Source of the DNA: a virus
Direction: 5' to 3' (one strand)
Virus record (IMG/VR): IMGVR_UViG_3300022696_000066
Coordinates: 1-36,289 of that record
DNA: 36,289 bases
The translations under genes were made by a program, and so were the position numbers. The first letter of the stretch is position 1, and each line of letters starts with the position of its first letter. Under the pieces are notes generated by a model. The model did not search any database and was not told where the DNA came from. It was given only the letters and a program-made list of their open reading frames with translations. Of the stretch, positions 8,052 to 14,528 are shown in pieces.

Positions 8052-8232
8052 ACCAAATCCAATACCACAAACAAAAAATTATGATTGAGCTGTTTAGATC
8101 GTCGATGTCTTTGCGTTTACTAAAAAGACAGTTTATCGCCACAAAAACACCCATCCATCCGAAGAATATACAGATGACACCGCCCACTAGAATATCTGAC
8201 GGTTTTGGGCTCTTTTTGTTTTCTTCGTTCAT
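8041..8232 (-). CDS. Two-helix membrane protein, hypothetical
   Basis: 63 residues on the minus strand from the ATG at 8232, preceded by GGAG six bases upstream (a TTG at 8244 is the longer alternative). Two hydrophobic segments are visible: about residues 15-38 (ILVGGVICIFFGWMGVFVAI) and about 47-63 (SSIIIFCLWYWIWFIL). Two membrane spans in a tiny protein is one holin topology, and the lysis cassette is 1.3 kb away, but it lies on the opposite strand. It is convergent with the HExxH gene, overlapping by 11 bases. Confidence 0.5.
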   Translation of the reverse strand: MNEENKKSPKPSDILVGGVICIFFGWMGVFVAINCLFSKRKDIDDLNSSIIIFCLWYWIWFIL

Positions 8233-8245
8233 TGTGTGCTCCAAT

Positions 8246-8285
8246 AAAAAAACAGCCTGACCCCAGTGTTGGTGAAGGCCAGGCC
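8246..8285 (-). terminator. Rho-independent terminator of the leftward block
   Basis: Read on the minus strand, a G/C-rich stem (GGCCTGGCC pairing with GGTCAGGCTG, with one G-U pair) around a loop of about 14 bases is followed by seven T. It ends transcription arriving from the DUF932 block, just before the 63-residue membrane gene, which would then need its own promoter or read-through. Confidence 0.65.
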
Positions 8286-8288
8286 GCC

Positions 8289-8321
8289 GAGCCCTAAGTG
8301 GTTGGCGCCAGGATAGGGCTC
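8289..8321. repeat. Inverted repeat with an inner palindrome
   Basis: Perfect 8-base arms, GAGCCCTA (8289-8296) and TAGGGCTC (8314-8321), enclose the palindrome TGGCGCCA. It lies between the stop of the 54-residue minus-strand gene and the leftward terminator, and could be an RNA hairpin that protects the message end or a protein binding site. Confidence 0.5.
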
Positions 8322-8335
8322 TAAGGTTGATAATA

Positions 8336-8500
8336 TCATTTTCCTGCGGGTTTGCGGTTCATTTTTTGAAGCACCTTAACGCTGAAATCGGTGTCCTCAA
8401 CAATCTCGGACTGAATTTCAATCTCGCCGGTTACCATTTTGTCATCGGCGGGGCTCCAAATTAAAACGCCTACAAATATGCCCAAAAACACTAAACTCAT
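8336..8500 (-). CDS. Small N-terminally anchored or exported protein, hypothetical
   Basis: 54 residues on the minus strand, starting one base after the stop of the DUF932 gene, so probably coupled. Residues 1-17 (MSLVFLGIFVGVLIWSP) are a membrane anchor or signal sequence; the remainder is soluble and charged and ends in NRKPAGK. It keeps an open frame through the entire gap and ends shortly before a hairpin and terminator, which supports it as a real gene. No family recognised. Confidence 0.45.
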   Translation of the reverse strand: MSLVFLGIFVGVLIWSPADDKMVTGEIEIQSEIVEDTDFSVKVLQKMNRKPAGK

Positions 8501-8501
8501 A

Positions 8502-9602
8502 TTACACCGCCTCTGGTATGATGTTACGAAATTGACTTTTATCGAGAGTTAGAATTTTCCCGCCAGCTCGTTCCATTTCAATGCTATCCTCGTATGAAAT
8601 TCCAGGGGTCTGGTGGGCTGCCTTCGTGAAGCTATTAATGAGTCCCCACTTCGTAAGACCAGCGCCCTCATTCCCGCTGGCGAGAGCCGCCAAGATACCG
8701 TCACGCTTTCTGTCACCTGTAATTTTGGTTGCTCGCATGGCGTTGTCTACCAGCTTCTCGATTTTAAAGGTTTTAATCTCTTCTTCGGCAGCATTTTGAA
8801 TTTGCTCAACTTGGCGCTCAAAATTTACCGATTCCATACTTGCTAGGATTAAGTCACGGACCTTAAGCCAGAAAGCCTTATTGTCGGCCTCTACGGTCTC
8901 ATGTGCTAAGAGCTTGTACATTTCGTCCTCAAGCTGGTTACGGCCTGTGTGGTACTTTCTCATAGCGGTTGGGGCGATCATACCGTTAAGGCAGGCTAGG
9001 CGATAAACCATAGGCTCAATTCTAAGGGATCCGGCACCTACGTCCGAGTTACTAATAACCAACCCGTATTGAAGCGTATCTCCTACCTGACGGTCTTTTA
9101 GTTTGATGTCAGTCTTTAGTTTAGGGCTAAGAGCTTTAACGTACACGCGCTGTTCTGTGATCTGACAGCTGGTAATCTCCATTTCGTTTTCCAGCAAGAT
9201 GGGTAAGGCTGTGTTGAGTAGCTCATGGCTGTCTAAAATACGATAAGATGATGAGAGGAAGCCGCGGACTGTACCGTCGAGCGTTCTAACCATTCGGCCT
9301 GAGCTGCTACGGCGCTCAAATCCATGATTAATATTATCTACCAGAAGCCCAGGATTTTCACTCTGTAGCTTCTGATAATACCGTGAAGGTATTTCTGTGA
9401 AGCCAGCAACTTGACCGTTTGAGTGATTGTTTAGGTCAACTTGAACCAGTTGCTTGTCGGCATCCTGAAAATTAAGTTGAACCTTATTTTCTTTGCCCAA
9501 GTCTGCTTTTATCGTTGAGGTGGGTACAATATGGTCTACCCGTTGCTCAGCGATTCGTTCCAGCTCTTGAGCCATTTCTGTAAGTGATTTACCTTTTAGC
9601 AT
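8502..9602 (-). CDS. DUF932 family phage/plasmid protein
   Basis: 366 residues from the ATG at 9602, seven bases after AAGGAG; an ATG six bases upstream sits too close to the ribosome binding site. Features of the DUF932 family (phage/plasmid-like, TIGR03299 type) are visible: the RTLDGTVRGFLSSSYRILDSHELL block (about 107-130), YGLVISNSDVGAGSLRIEPMVYRLACLNGM (about 180-210), and a C-terminal helical part with GLTKWGLINSFTKAAH. The biochemical role of this family is not established. It is often carried by large plasmids and lytic phages and is usually well expressed. Here it leads the leftward block. Confidence 0.8.
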   Translation of the reverse strand: MLKGKSLTEMAQELERIAEQRVDHIVPTSTIKADLGKENKVQLNFQDADKQLVQVDLNNHSNGQVAGFTEIPSRYYQKLQSENPGLLVDNINHGFERRSSSGRMVRTLDGTVRGFLSSSYRILDSHELLNTALPILLENEMEITSCQITEQRVYVKALSPKLKTDIKLKDRQVGDTLQYGLVISNSDVGAGSLRIEPMVYRLACLNGMIAPTAMRKYHTGRNQLEDEMYKLLAHETVEADNKAFWLKVRDLILASMESVNFERQVEQIQNAAEEEIKTFKIEKLVDNAMRATKITGDRKRDGILAALASGNEGAGLTKWGLINSFTKAAHQTPGISYEDSIEMERAGGKILTLDKSQFRNIIPEAV

Positions 9603-9641
9603 GTGCATGCTCCTTAGTTTGCAGCGAAGAGCAGTCAGAGG

Positions 9642-9902
9642 TTATTCTCCAGACCCTCGGTTGCCGCGGTTAAAATCAGAATTTAAAAAACAAACAAATA
9701 ATTCGTCGATAATACGGGTCTGCTTGGTACTTGGGCGCTTCTGCTTCATGGCCCACTGGTTAAACTGGTACTCAGTCTGAGCAGGACAGGCCTCACATAG
9801 GGCCTCAAAGTCCGTCAGAGCTTGCTGGTTAAGCTGTGTGAGCAGGGTGCTAAGATATATGTCTGAGGCGATAAAACGCAGCACAGAGCGATATGAGGCC
9901 AT
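9642..9902 (-). CDS. Small helical protein, hypothetical
   Basis: 86 residues on the minus strand, upstream of the DUF932 gene in the same direction with a 39-base gap. Mostly helical with two Cys (LCEACPA at about 35) and a polar C-terminus ending in NRGNRGSGE. No ribosome binding site of note, but it is likely coupled to the 21-codon reading frame whose stop lies just before its ATG. Family unknown. Confidence 0.5.
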   Translation of the reverse strand: MASYRSVLRFIASDIYLSTLLTQLNQQALTDFEALCEACPAQTEYQFNQWAMKQKRPSTKQTRIIDELFVCFLNSDFNRGNRGSGE

Positions 9903-9903
9903 C

Positions 9904-9969
9904 TCAGTCTACCTCTACTGTGAGCCAGCTGAGCCAAGCCATGATAATTAAGAACTGAATGATTTCCAT
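9904..9969 (-). CDS. Possible 21-residue membrane peptide
   Basis: The minus-strand frame MEIIQFLIIMAWLSWLTVEVD is almost entirely hydrophobic, with AAAGGG nine bases before the ATG. The stop is separated by one base from the ATG of the next gene. Tiny membrane peptides are common in phage early blocks, but such a short frame can arise by chance. Confidence 0.3.
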   Translation of the reverse strand: MEIIQFLIIMAWLSWLTVEVD

Positions 9970-10044
9970 GAGCGCCAACCCTTTGTTAAGTTATACCTAT
10001 ATAATAACACAGGGAGCCATAATTGCTACTAAAAAAAGCAGAGT

Positions 10045-10061
10045 TGTCTCGAAATTGTACA
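10045..10061. promoter_or_regulatory. Operator-like site 1
   Basis: TGTCTCGAAATTGTACA matches the dyad at 10073-10089 at 13 of 17 positions and keeps the outer TGT/ACA. Its centre is 28 bp from that of the second site, close to an integral number of helical turns. Two related sites between divergent gene blocks suggest a dimeric regulator, host or phage. Confidence 0.4.
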
Positions 10062-10072
10062 TTATTTAAGCA

Positions 10073-10089
10073 TGTCTAGAATTTAGACA
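10073..10089. promoter_or_regulatory. Operator-like site 2 (perfect dyad)
   Basis: TGTCTA and TAGACA are perfect 6-base inverted arms around GAATT. See site 1 at 10045. No obvious HTH repressor gene is nearby, so the ligand may be a host protein or one of the unassigned small proteins. Confidence 0.45.
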
Positions 10090-10094
10090 ATAGG

Positions 10095-10190
10095 TGTCGT
10101 TCTCCCCTACCTACCGCTTGACCAGCGGGAGCCCAAAGGCTACAAGAGAAGGCGAGGGGTTGCCCGGGCGCTCAAACCCGGCTTCCCCAT
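10095..10190. ncRNA. GC-rich multi-hairpin element, possible structured RNA or origin element
   Basis: Three hairpins follow each other: CCGCT/AGCGG (10114-10128), AGCC/GGCT (10130-10141) and CCGGG/CCCGG (10164-10181). The first two are enclosed by CCCCT (10104-10108) pairing with AGGGG (10155-10159). The same GGGG can instead pair with CCCC at 10185-10188, around the third hairpin. The two folds exclude each other. It is not a tRNA: no 7-base acceptor stem and no 7-base T loop. It works on either strand, so direction is unclear. Confidence 0.4.
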
Positions 10191-10352
10191 CATTTAATCA
10201 CTTCTTAAGAGTACAACTCAAATCCCAGTAGAATCTCAGTAGACCTCTCAAGTTAATAGTGCCTAGGACAAACACGACACTAACAGCTTTAGAGATGGGT
10301 ATGGTTTAACGATTAGTTTATCTAAAATCCCCTCAGAGACCCGAAAGTCCCC

Positions 10353-10366
10353 TATCAATTTTGATA
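10353..10366. promoter_or_regulatory. Short perfect dyad
   Basis: TATCAA and TTGATA are 6-base inverted arms with a 2-base spacer, flanked on both sides by CCC tracts. A possible protein binding site in the intergenic region; chance occurrence of such a short dyad is not negligible. Confidence 0.3.
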
Positions 10367-10441
10367 CCCTTAACCGGTCTACATTTATTAAGACATTCGC
10401 TCAGTTTTACGAGTGATTAGCTACGCTGCCCTCGAACGCTT

Positions 10442-10497
10442 TATCGGATACCCCTTCTCCGGGGAGTACCGATGCCATGCGCCTGGCTTGACCGATA
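10442..10497. other. Hairpin cluster before the early operon
   Basis: TATCGG at 10442-10447 can pair either with CCGA at 10469-10472, closing a strong bulged hairpin with CCC/GGG core (10452-10464), or with CCGATA at 10492-10497, closing a junction that contains that core plus the hairpin GCCA/TGGC (10474-10487). It lies about 100 bases before the first early gene, in what would be its 5' leader. Confidence 0.4.
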
Positions 10498-10590
10498 GGA
10501 ATATATAAGAATTTTGTGTAATAAAACCCTTTACAACATGTGCCATTCAAATTAGGACTTAGGTAGCACAGAAAACTATGGAGCACGCAA

Positions 10591-11085
10591 ATGGCTAAGA
10601 TTCGTATAGACGACTCTGAGACCGATTATATCATTAAACAAGTTGAGAAGGTTTTAGAGCGAGCTCAGGGTCTAAAGGATTATGGGGTTGGATCTGATCG
10701 CTTTACCAGACACGCCATTGGTTTTGCTGGTGAATACGCCGTTAGTAAATATCTTTACCTTAAAAAGCCTACCTTTGATCTTGATACCAGACACGGTGGG
10801 GATGTGGGGCCCTTTGAAGTTCGCACCACACCCAACATAAACGGCAGACTATTATTAAATCAAAGAGACTGGCCCAAGCGTGATCGGGCTTTTATCCATG
10901 TCATATCCCTTAAAGACAGATGGTTTAAAATTGTGGGCTGGCTTTATGGCTATGAAGTTATGCGGCCTGAAAATTATTTCGAGCGCCCGCAATTCAAGGA
11001 GGCTGTTTATAAAGTGGAAAATCATGAGCTTAGACAAATAGAGGAGTTACAAGATGGGAAAACCACTCATTCACTTGGCTGTTGA
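10591..11085 (+). CDS. PD-(D/E)XK-like nuclease candidate
   Basis: 164 residues. An N-terminal helix is followed by GFAGEYAVSKYL (about residues 48-60, with a Glu as in motif I of the fold), then GGDVGPFEVRTT (about 70-81), which looks like the D...E-x-K/R pair of motifs II and III with an R or T in place of the usual Lys, and NQRDWPKRDRAFIHV, a strand-helix typical of the core. First gene of the rightward early operon, after GGAG. Role could be DNA end processing with the ERF protein downstream, or host DNA breakdown. The altered third motif leaves activity uncertain. Confidence 0.5.
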   Translation: MAKIRIDDSETDYIIKQVEKVLERAQGLKDYGVGSDRFTRHAIGFAGEYAVSKYLYLKKPTFDLDTRHGGDVGPFEVRTTPNINGRLLLNQRDWPKRDRAFIHVISLKDRWFKIVGWLYGYEVMRPENYFERPQFKEAVYKVENHELRQIEELQDGKTTHSLGC

Positions 11086-11578
11086 AAAGGCAGAGCTTGC
11101 AAATCGCCTAATGGATCTCGATGGCGAGCTAGATCAAATAACAGAGCTCGAGCTAAGCGAAAATGATGAGGCCATTGCAAGTAAGATTGATGACTATTAC
11201 TGGCGCCTTTTTTATTTAGACATGACAGTCGAGCAGGGAAAGCAGCTTAAAAAAGTCATTGACCAAAAAATGAAGTCAGCCACAAAAAGCATAAAATTCC
11301 TAAAAGAGCGTCTTGTTGGATTTAGTGAGTTGATCGGTGACAAGAAGCTAAAGGGTAATCAATGGCGCTTTTCTGTTAGCGACACACAAGGAAAACTTGA
11401 GATTGTAAACGAGGACATAATTCCCGCGACCTATCTAAAAGAGCGTGTCGTATATGAGATAGACAAAGATGCGATTAAAAAAGCCATTTTATCTGGTGAA
11501 GATGTGCCTGGGTGCAGAATTGTACCGGGCAAGTCTGTGCGCAGCTATATGAACGAGGCAATGCTTTGTGGTGAATGA
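11054..11578 (+). CDS. Siphovirus Gp157-like protein
   Basis: 174 residues, overlapping the previous gene by 32 bases, with GAGGAG before the ATG. The N-terminal two thirds are a helical, acidic region; the C-terminal part shows the family pattern with W-R-F-S-V, then IIPATYL, then a DKDAIKKAILSGEDVPGCRIV block close to the end. Gp157-type proteins accompany single-strand annealing proteins in many phages and have been linked to phage resistance in streptococci, but their biochemical role is not known. Its neighbours here (ERF, SSB, RusA) fit that context. Confidence 0.7.
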   Translation: MGKPLIHLAVEKAELANRLMDLDGELDQITELELSENDEAIASKIDDYYWRLFYLDMTVEQGKQLKKVIDQKMKSATKSIKFLKERLVGFSELIGDKKLKGNQWRFSVSDTQGKLEIVNEDIIPATYLKERVVYEIDKDAIKKAILSGEDVPGCRIVPGKSVRSYMNEAMLCGE

Positions 11579-11801
11579 TAAAGAATGGCAAGAATGGCAC
11601 CAGCATTTAATTAAAATGACCGCAAGTGTAAGGCGGCACGTTCAGCTCGGGCGCACGCGACATAAAAAAGAAGAGTTTGACGCTTTATATTCAATGCTAG
11701 GTAAGTTAAATAATGTCACCGACTCGGTTGCTAAAATTAGATCAGACCGAGAGATAAAAAAACTAAGGAGTAATTATGAGCACGATCAAGGCCTTAACTG
11801 A
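11568..11801 (+). CDS. Small basic helical protein, hypothetical
   Basis: 77 residues, with two adjacent GTG codons at 11568 and 11571 as possible starts; overlaps both neighbours (11 bases with Gp157-like, 26 with ERF). Rich in His, Lys and Arg (RRHVQLGRTRHKKEEFDALY) and predicted helical. Overlap on both sides implies coupled translation with the recombination genes. No family recognised. Confidence 0.5.
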   Translation: MVNDKEWQEWHQHLIKMTASVRRHVQLGRTRHKKEEFDALYSMLGKLNNVTDSVAKIRSDREIKKLRSNYEHDQGLN

Positions 11802-12438
11802 GGTCGCAAAAGAATTAAAGGCCGTAAAAATGGCCAACATGCAAAGATACAAAGCTCGCCACATTTATGATGTTTATAATATGATTCAACCGCTCTTGGC
11901 AAAACACGGCATTGTCGTTGGGCGTGAATTAATAAAAGAGGAAAGCAAAGAAGTTGAAAGCGCCAAAGGGTCTAAGGGTGTGCATCGTTATCAACTTTGG
12001 GCCTTTCGATTTAAAGCTGCTAATTCCGAGGATTTTTTTGAAACACAATTTCCAGCCGAAAGCATTGACTGGGGTGATAAGGCAGCAAGCCAGTGTGACG
12101 CTATGGCTTTTAAGCAAATGTTTATTCACACCTTTCAAATCCCTACCCAAGATATGCAGGAGCCTGACGATCAGCCACAAAAAAATGTAGCTCGATCAAA
12201 AGAAAAGGTCTTCAATCCACCGCCTAAGCCTAAAACAAAACGAACAAAAAAAGAGATTGAGACCTTGCGCGAAATTATGGACAGCAAAGAGTTAGATCGA
12301 GATACGGTAAATTCTTTTAGCGTTAAGATGATTGGCCAAGACGTGAATGAGCTTGAGGCGAAGGACTTTGATACGCTTGTTAAATTATTAAAGGATTCAA
12401 CAAAGGCTGCGATTAAGAAGCAAGCCGTTAGTATGTAG
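11776..12438 (+). CDS. erf: ERF-family single-strand annealing protein
   Basis: 220 residues, starting after AAGGAG. The ERF signature is clear: YKARHIYDVYNMIQPLLAKHGI (about residues 25-46), then ESIDWGDKAASQCDAMAFKQMFIHTFQIPTQD (about 95-125), which includes the conserved Asp and Ala-rich helix. The C-terminal half is a Lys/Pro linker (PPPKPKTKRTKKE) and a helical tail. ERF proteins anneal complementary DNA strands and promote recombination-linked genome circularisation or concatemer formation. With SSB and RusA downstream this gives a simple annealing and junction-resolution pathway. Confidence 0.85.
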   Translation: MSTIKALTEVAKELKAVKMANMQRYKARHIYDVYNMIQPLLAKHGIVVGRELIKEESKEVESAKGSKGVHRYQLWAFRFKAANSEDFFETQFPAESIDWGDKAASQCDAMAFKQMFIHTFQIPTQDMQEPDDQPQKNVARSKEKVFNPPPKPKTKRTKKEIETLREIMDSKELDRDTVNSFSVKMIGQDVNELEAKDFDTLVKLLKDSTKAAIKKQAVSM

Positions 12439-12486
12439 TGCTGGGGGCGTCTGCGCTTTTACTGCTCCATAGTTGGGCGTGGGCGT

Positions 12487-12500
12487 CTCCTTTTTTGGAG
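12487..12500 (+). promoter_or_regulatory. Hairpin that can mask a ribosome binding site
   Basis: CTCC, six T and GGAG form a 4-bp hairpin in which GGAG is the ribosome binding site of the 35-residue gene starting at 12506. Such a small hairpin is weak, but it could reduce initiation. Confidence 0.3.
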
Positions 12501-12505
12501 TAAGC

Positions 12506-12613
12506 ATGACAGATAATTACACAATTCATTTTACCTTAGGGGTTATACTGGGCATTCTATTTGGTCATCTGATGACTGTTTTTATTTTAACTCACATTCC
12601 TTTGGGTAGCTAA
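12506..12613 (+). CDS. 35-residue single-span membrane protein
   Basis: Starts five bases after GGAG. Residues about 8-30 (HFTLGVILGILFGHLMTVFILT) form one membrane span. It is followed two bases later by a second tiny membrane protein gene. Good ribosome binding site and tight packing support it. Function unknown; could be a holin or antiholin-like element, or an inner-membrane modulator of the infected cell. Confidence 0.5.
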   Translation: MTDNYTIHFTLGVILGILFGHLMTVFILTHIPLGS

Positions 12614-12614
12614 A

Positions 12615-12695
12615 ATGGACGATGCTGCAAATCTTGTGATTATTTTTTTTATTGGCATGGCCGTTGGGTCAGCGTTTGTTTACTACTTTAACTAA
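12615..12695 (+). CDS. 26-residue single-span membrane peptide
   Basis: Begins 1 base after the stop of the 35-residue membrane gene. The whole length from residue 6 (NLVIIFFIGMAVGSAFVYYF) is hydrophobic. Too short for homology; kept because it tiles exactly between two genes with good starts and has the composition of a membrane span rather than random sequence. Confidence 0.4.
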   Translation: MDDAANLVIIFFIGMAVGSAFVYYFN

Positions 12696-12708
12696 AAGGG
12701 AGACACAA

Positions 12709-12942
12709 ATGACAGAAGAAAGTCCTTTGACCGACGCAATAGGCAAGCTGGAGCGAGCCATTGAGCTTTACCACTGGGAAGAGGTGGAGAACCAAAAACT
12801 TGTAAATGCACTCCGCAAGATTGCCATGCATGGCAGCTTTATTGAGGGCGAACTAAACCACAAAGAAATTTGTGAGCTTTACATTGAGATAGCAACAAAG
12901 GCTCTCGCTGAGTACGAAGTTGCCAAACAAGATTACGAATAG
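12709..12942 (+). CDS. Small acidic helical protein, hypothetical
   Basis: 77 residues from the ATG at 12709, which follows AAAGGGAG; an in-frame upstream start lies within the preceding peptide gene and is rejected. Fully helical by composition, with an ERAIELYHWEEVENQKLVNALRK segment resembling a coiled coil. Family unknown. Confidence 0.5.
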   Translation: MTEESPLTDAIGKLERAIELYHWEEVENQKLVNALRKIAMHGSFIEGELNHKEICELYIEIATKALAEYEVAKQDYE

Positions 12943-12967
12943 CTTTAGCTGCTCAGAACACTGACGT

Positions 12968-13042
12968 ATGGACACCGATAAGGCGCCAGCTATTTACAAA
13001 AAAGAGGCTTGGGAGCAACGCAATGATGACCAAGCTAGATGA
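12968..13042 (+). CDS. Possible 24-residue peptide
   Basis: ATG frame encoding MDTDKAPAIYKKEAWEQRND and four more residues in the otherwise empty 128-base gap between two small genes. No clear ribosome binding site. Kept only as a possible gene, because this operon is tightly packed elsewhere. Confidence 0.2.
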   Translation: MDTDKAPAIYKKEAWEQRNDDQAR

Positions 13043-13070
13043 CATAAAGACCGCTAGATCGGGAGGGTGA

Positions 13071-13376
13071 ATGAGTGATAAAGAGCCAAAAGAAGACGCT
13101 ATCATTAATGATGATGACATAATTATTCAAATGATCGAGAAACCAGCTTTTGACGCCAAGTGCGCGGAGCTTGAGAAATGGAAGGCGATGGCTGAAGAAT
13201 TGGCGAATGAACTCAAGACGGCTCGGAACCAATTAGAAGGAGTATCTCTAGCTTTTAAGGCTCACGGAAACGAATTAAATGAGGGCTTTATGATCTATGA
13301 ATATCAAAACATGGCAGATGACAAAGATATCGTGTTGCAAGAATACGAATCATTCAAGAAGGATTTAAACAAATGA
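13071..13376 (+). CDS. Coiled-coil protein, hypothetical
   Basis: 101 residues, starting four bases after GGGAGG. A short acidic head (MSDKEPKEDAIINDDD) is followed by a predicted coiled coil (about 30-70, CAELEKWKAMAEELANELKTARNQLEG). Overlaps the following gene by four bases (ATGA). No family recognised. Confidence 0.5.
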   Translation: MSDKEPKEDAIINDDDIIIQMIEKPAFDAKCAELEKWKAMAEELANELKTARNQLEGVSLAFKAHGNELNEGFMIYEYQNMADDKDIVLQEYESFKKDLNK

Positions 13377-13777
13377 CTTTAAATACAGAAAACGCAAAAA
13401 CTCTCGGTATGCTTTTTTTATTTCTGCACGAAAGTGATCCCGAAGCGAAAGTTAAAATGACAGAGCCTGTATTCCATGTTTGTGGCACCACAGCCTGCCA
13501 TGCTGGGTGGTTTGCTGTAGCTAATAATAAATCTTGTCGTGAATCGTATGGCTTCGGATACGCGGCAGACGAAATGGCCCAGTTTTTAGGTTTTGTAAGG
13601 CATTGTGTTTTACAAGATTGGGCAGAGGAAAACCCAAATATTTGGGGCAATTTGTACGGGAGATATATATTTTCATCATGCAAGGCTTTTGGTGTAATCC
13701 GCGAACCAACGCTTGAAGAAATTGGGACTCACTGGCTGCAAGTGGCTGACAGGGCTGAGGAGATTGGGGGTGAGTGA
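13373..13777 (+). CDS. Globular hypothetical protein, Cys/His/Trp-rich
   Basis: 134 residues, starting at the ATGA overlap with the gene before. It contains HVCGTTACHAGWFAVA (about residues 34-49), with two Cys and two His close together, and further Cys later (RHCVLQDW, SSCKAFGV). This looks like the small phage proteins that share a 'C.T..C.aGw...l' motif, of unknown function, found among early genes. The Cys/His pattern could bind metal. Confidence 0.5.
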   Translation: MTLNTENAKTLGMLFLFLHESDPEAKVKMTEPVFHVCGTTACHAGWFAVANNKSCRESYGFGYAADEMAQFLGFVRHCVLQDWAEENPNIWGNLYGRYIFSSCKAFGVIREPTLEEIGTHWLQVADRAEEIGGE

Positions 13778-13806
13778 TAAAGATCCGAGAGGCAAGAGGC
13801 ATAAAA

Positions 13807-13983
13807 ATGCTTGAAGCCAAATACATCCTTCTCATGCTGCTAATTCACACCAACTGCGGCCAAAGCTCAACCAAGGTCTCATACAAGGCTTGTCGCAAAG
13901 CTGTCGCATCATGTTACAAGCAAAACCAAGGTGACGTAAATGCTTGTGTCGTTAAATACTTACACCAATGGCAAACCAACTAA
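13807..13983 (+). CDS. Small exported Cys-rich protein or lipoprotein candidate
   Basis: 58 residues from the ATG at 13807; a GTG at 13774 that overlaps the previous stop would add 11 residues and a basic N-terminus. Residues 5-16 are hydrophobic (KYILLMLLIHTN) and run into a Cys, so signal peptide or lipoprotein export is likely. The mature part is helical with three more Cys spaced as in a disulfide-linked helical hairpin (ACRKAVASC, then NACVVKYL). It has the same character as the minus-strand protein at 6708. Confidence 0.4.
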   Translation: MLEAKYILLMLLIHTNCGQSSTKVSYKACRKAVASCYKQNQGDVNACVVKYLHQWQTN

Positions 13984-13993
13984 GGGGAAAACC

Positions 13994-14281
13994 ATGATCG
14001 CAAGTGCAGTCTTAACTCTAGCTATGTGCTCAAGCCCGGCACTCGATGTCGATTTACAAGTAAAAGGTGGCGACCTTTTTGCTACATTTAAAGTAGGCAA
14101 AAGCGTTGTCTACCAAAGCTCAGTCGATGGACGAGTAAAAGACGGCGTGTGGTCGCTTAAGTGCCCAAATAGAAGATGTTCAATCGACATGATCCTGTCT
14201 GCTAACTATGCAGATATAAAACTAAAAGCCCGTGATTTAAAACTTGATGTTGAAAGCGAGTGTTTACAGGCCATTGATTAA
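13994..14281 (+). CDS. Small exported protein, hypothetical
   Basis: 95 residues from the ATG at 13994, after AAGGGGA; the earlier in-frame start at 13940 lacks this. Residues 1-15 are a short hydrophobic signal (MIASAVLTLAMCSSPA) with a possible lipobox Cys at 12. The mature part is beta-rich with three Cys (KCPNRRCS, ESECLQ). It is the second predicted exported protein in a row. Function unknown. Confidence 0.45.
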   Translation: MIASAVLTLAMCSSPALDVDLQVKGGDLFATFKVGKSVVYQSSVDGRVKDGVWSLKCPNRRCSIDMILSANYADIKLKARDLKLDVESECLQAID

Positions 14282-14528
14282 ACGAGTTAAGCTTTCAGAT
14301 TTTATCGAGCGCGAAAAGGCTCGATTCACCTACTATAACCTCAAAGCCTGGAACGGTAGGCCACGAAACGAGATTTTTGCCATGGGTGTTGCGTGGGGCG
14401 TTAACATGGTGGCGGGCGACCAAGAGTCCATGCGCTGCGAGCAGTGCAAAAGTGTTCAGGTCGAAATTTGTAGCCACGGGCGATGCTTTGCTTGCAAATG
14501 CTCTCACGAATGCTGGGATGTGTTGTAA
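14247..14528 (+). CDS. Zinc-ribbon-like small protein
   Basis: 93 residues from the ATG at 14247, overlapping the previous gene by 35 bases. The N-terminal half is basic and helical. The C-terminal 32 residues hold seven Cys and two His, beginning CEQC and continuing CSHGRCFACKCSHEC, a pattern that would bind one or two zinc ions. Likely a nucleic-acid or protein adaptor. No named family recognised. Confidence 0.45.
   Translation: MLKASVYRPLIKRVKLSDFIEREKARFTYYNLKAWNGRPRNEIFAMGVAWGVNMVAGDQESMRCEQCKSVQVEICSHGRCFACKCSHECWDVL

Larger units (their letters stand above)
9970..10590. other. Non-coding divergent intergenic region (possible control region and origin)
   Basis: 620 bases without a credible gene, between the leftward DUF932 block and the rightward early block. 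It holds an AT-rich promoter-like zone (a TATAAT at 10000-10005), two related 17-base dyads (10045 and 10073), a GC-rich multi-hairpin element (10095-10190), a short dyad at 10353, repeated CCCCT tracts around 10328-10370 and a second hairpin cluster (10442-10497). It is the only long gap in the genome and separates divergent transcription, so it is the best candidate for early control and the replication origin. That role is inferred. Confidence 0.6.

Noticed and set aside
10095-10190. tRNA-like run of hairpins on both strands
   Set aside because: No 7-bp acceptor stem, no CCA-adjacent discriminator context, and the candidate T arm has a loop of 5 or 8 instead of 7. Reported instead as a structured element.
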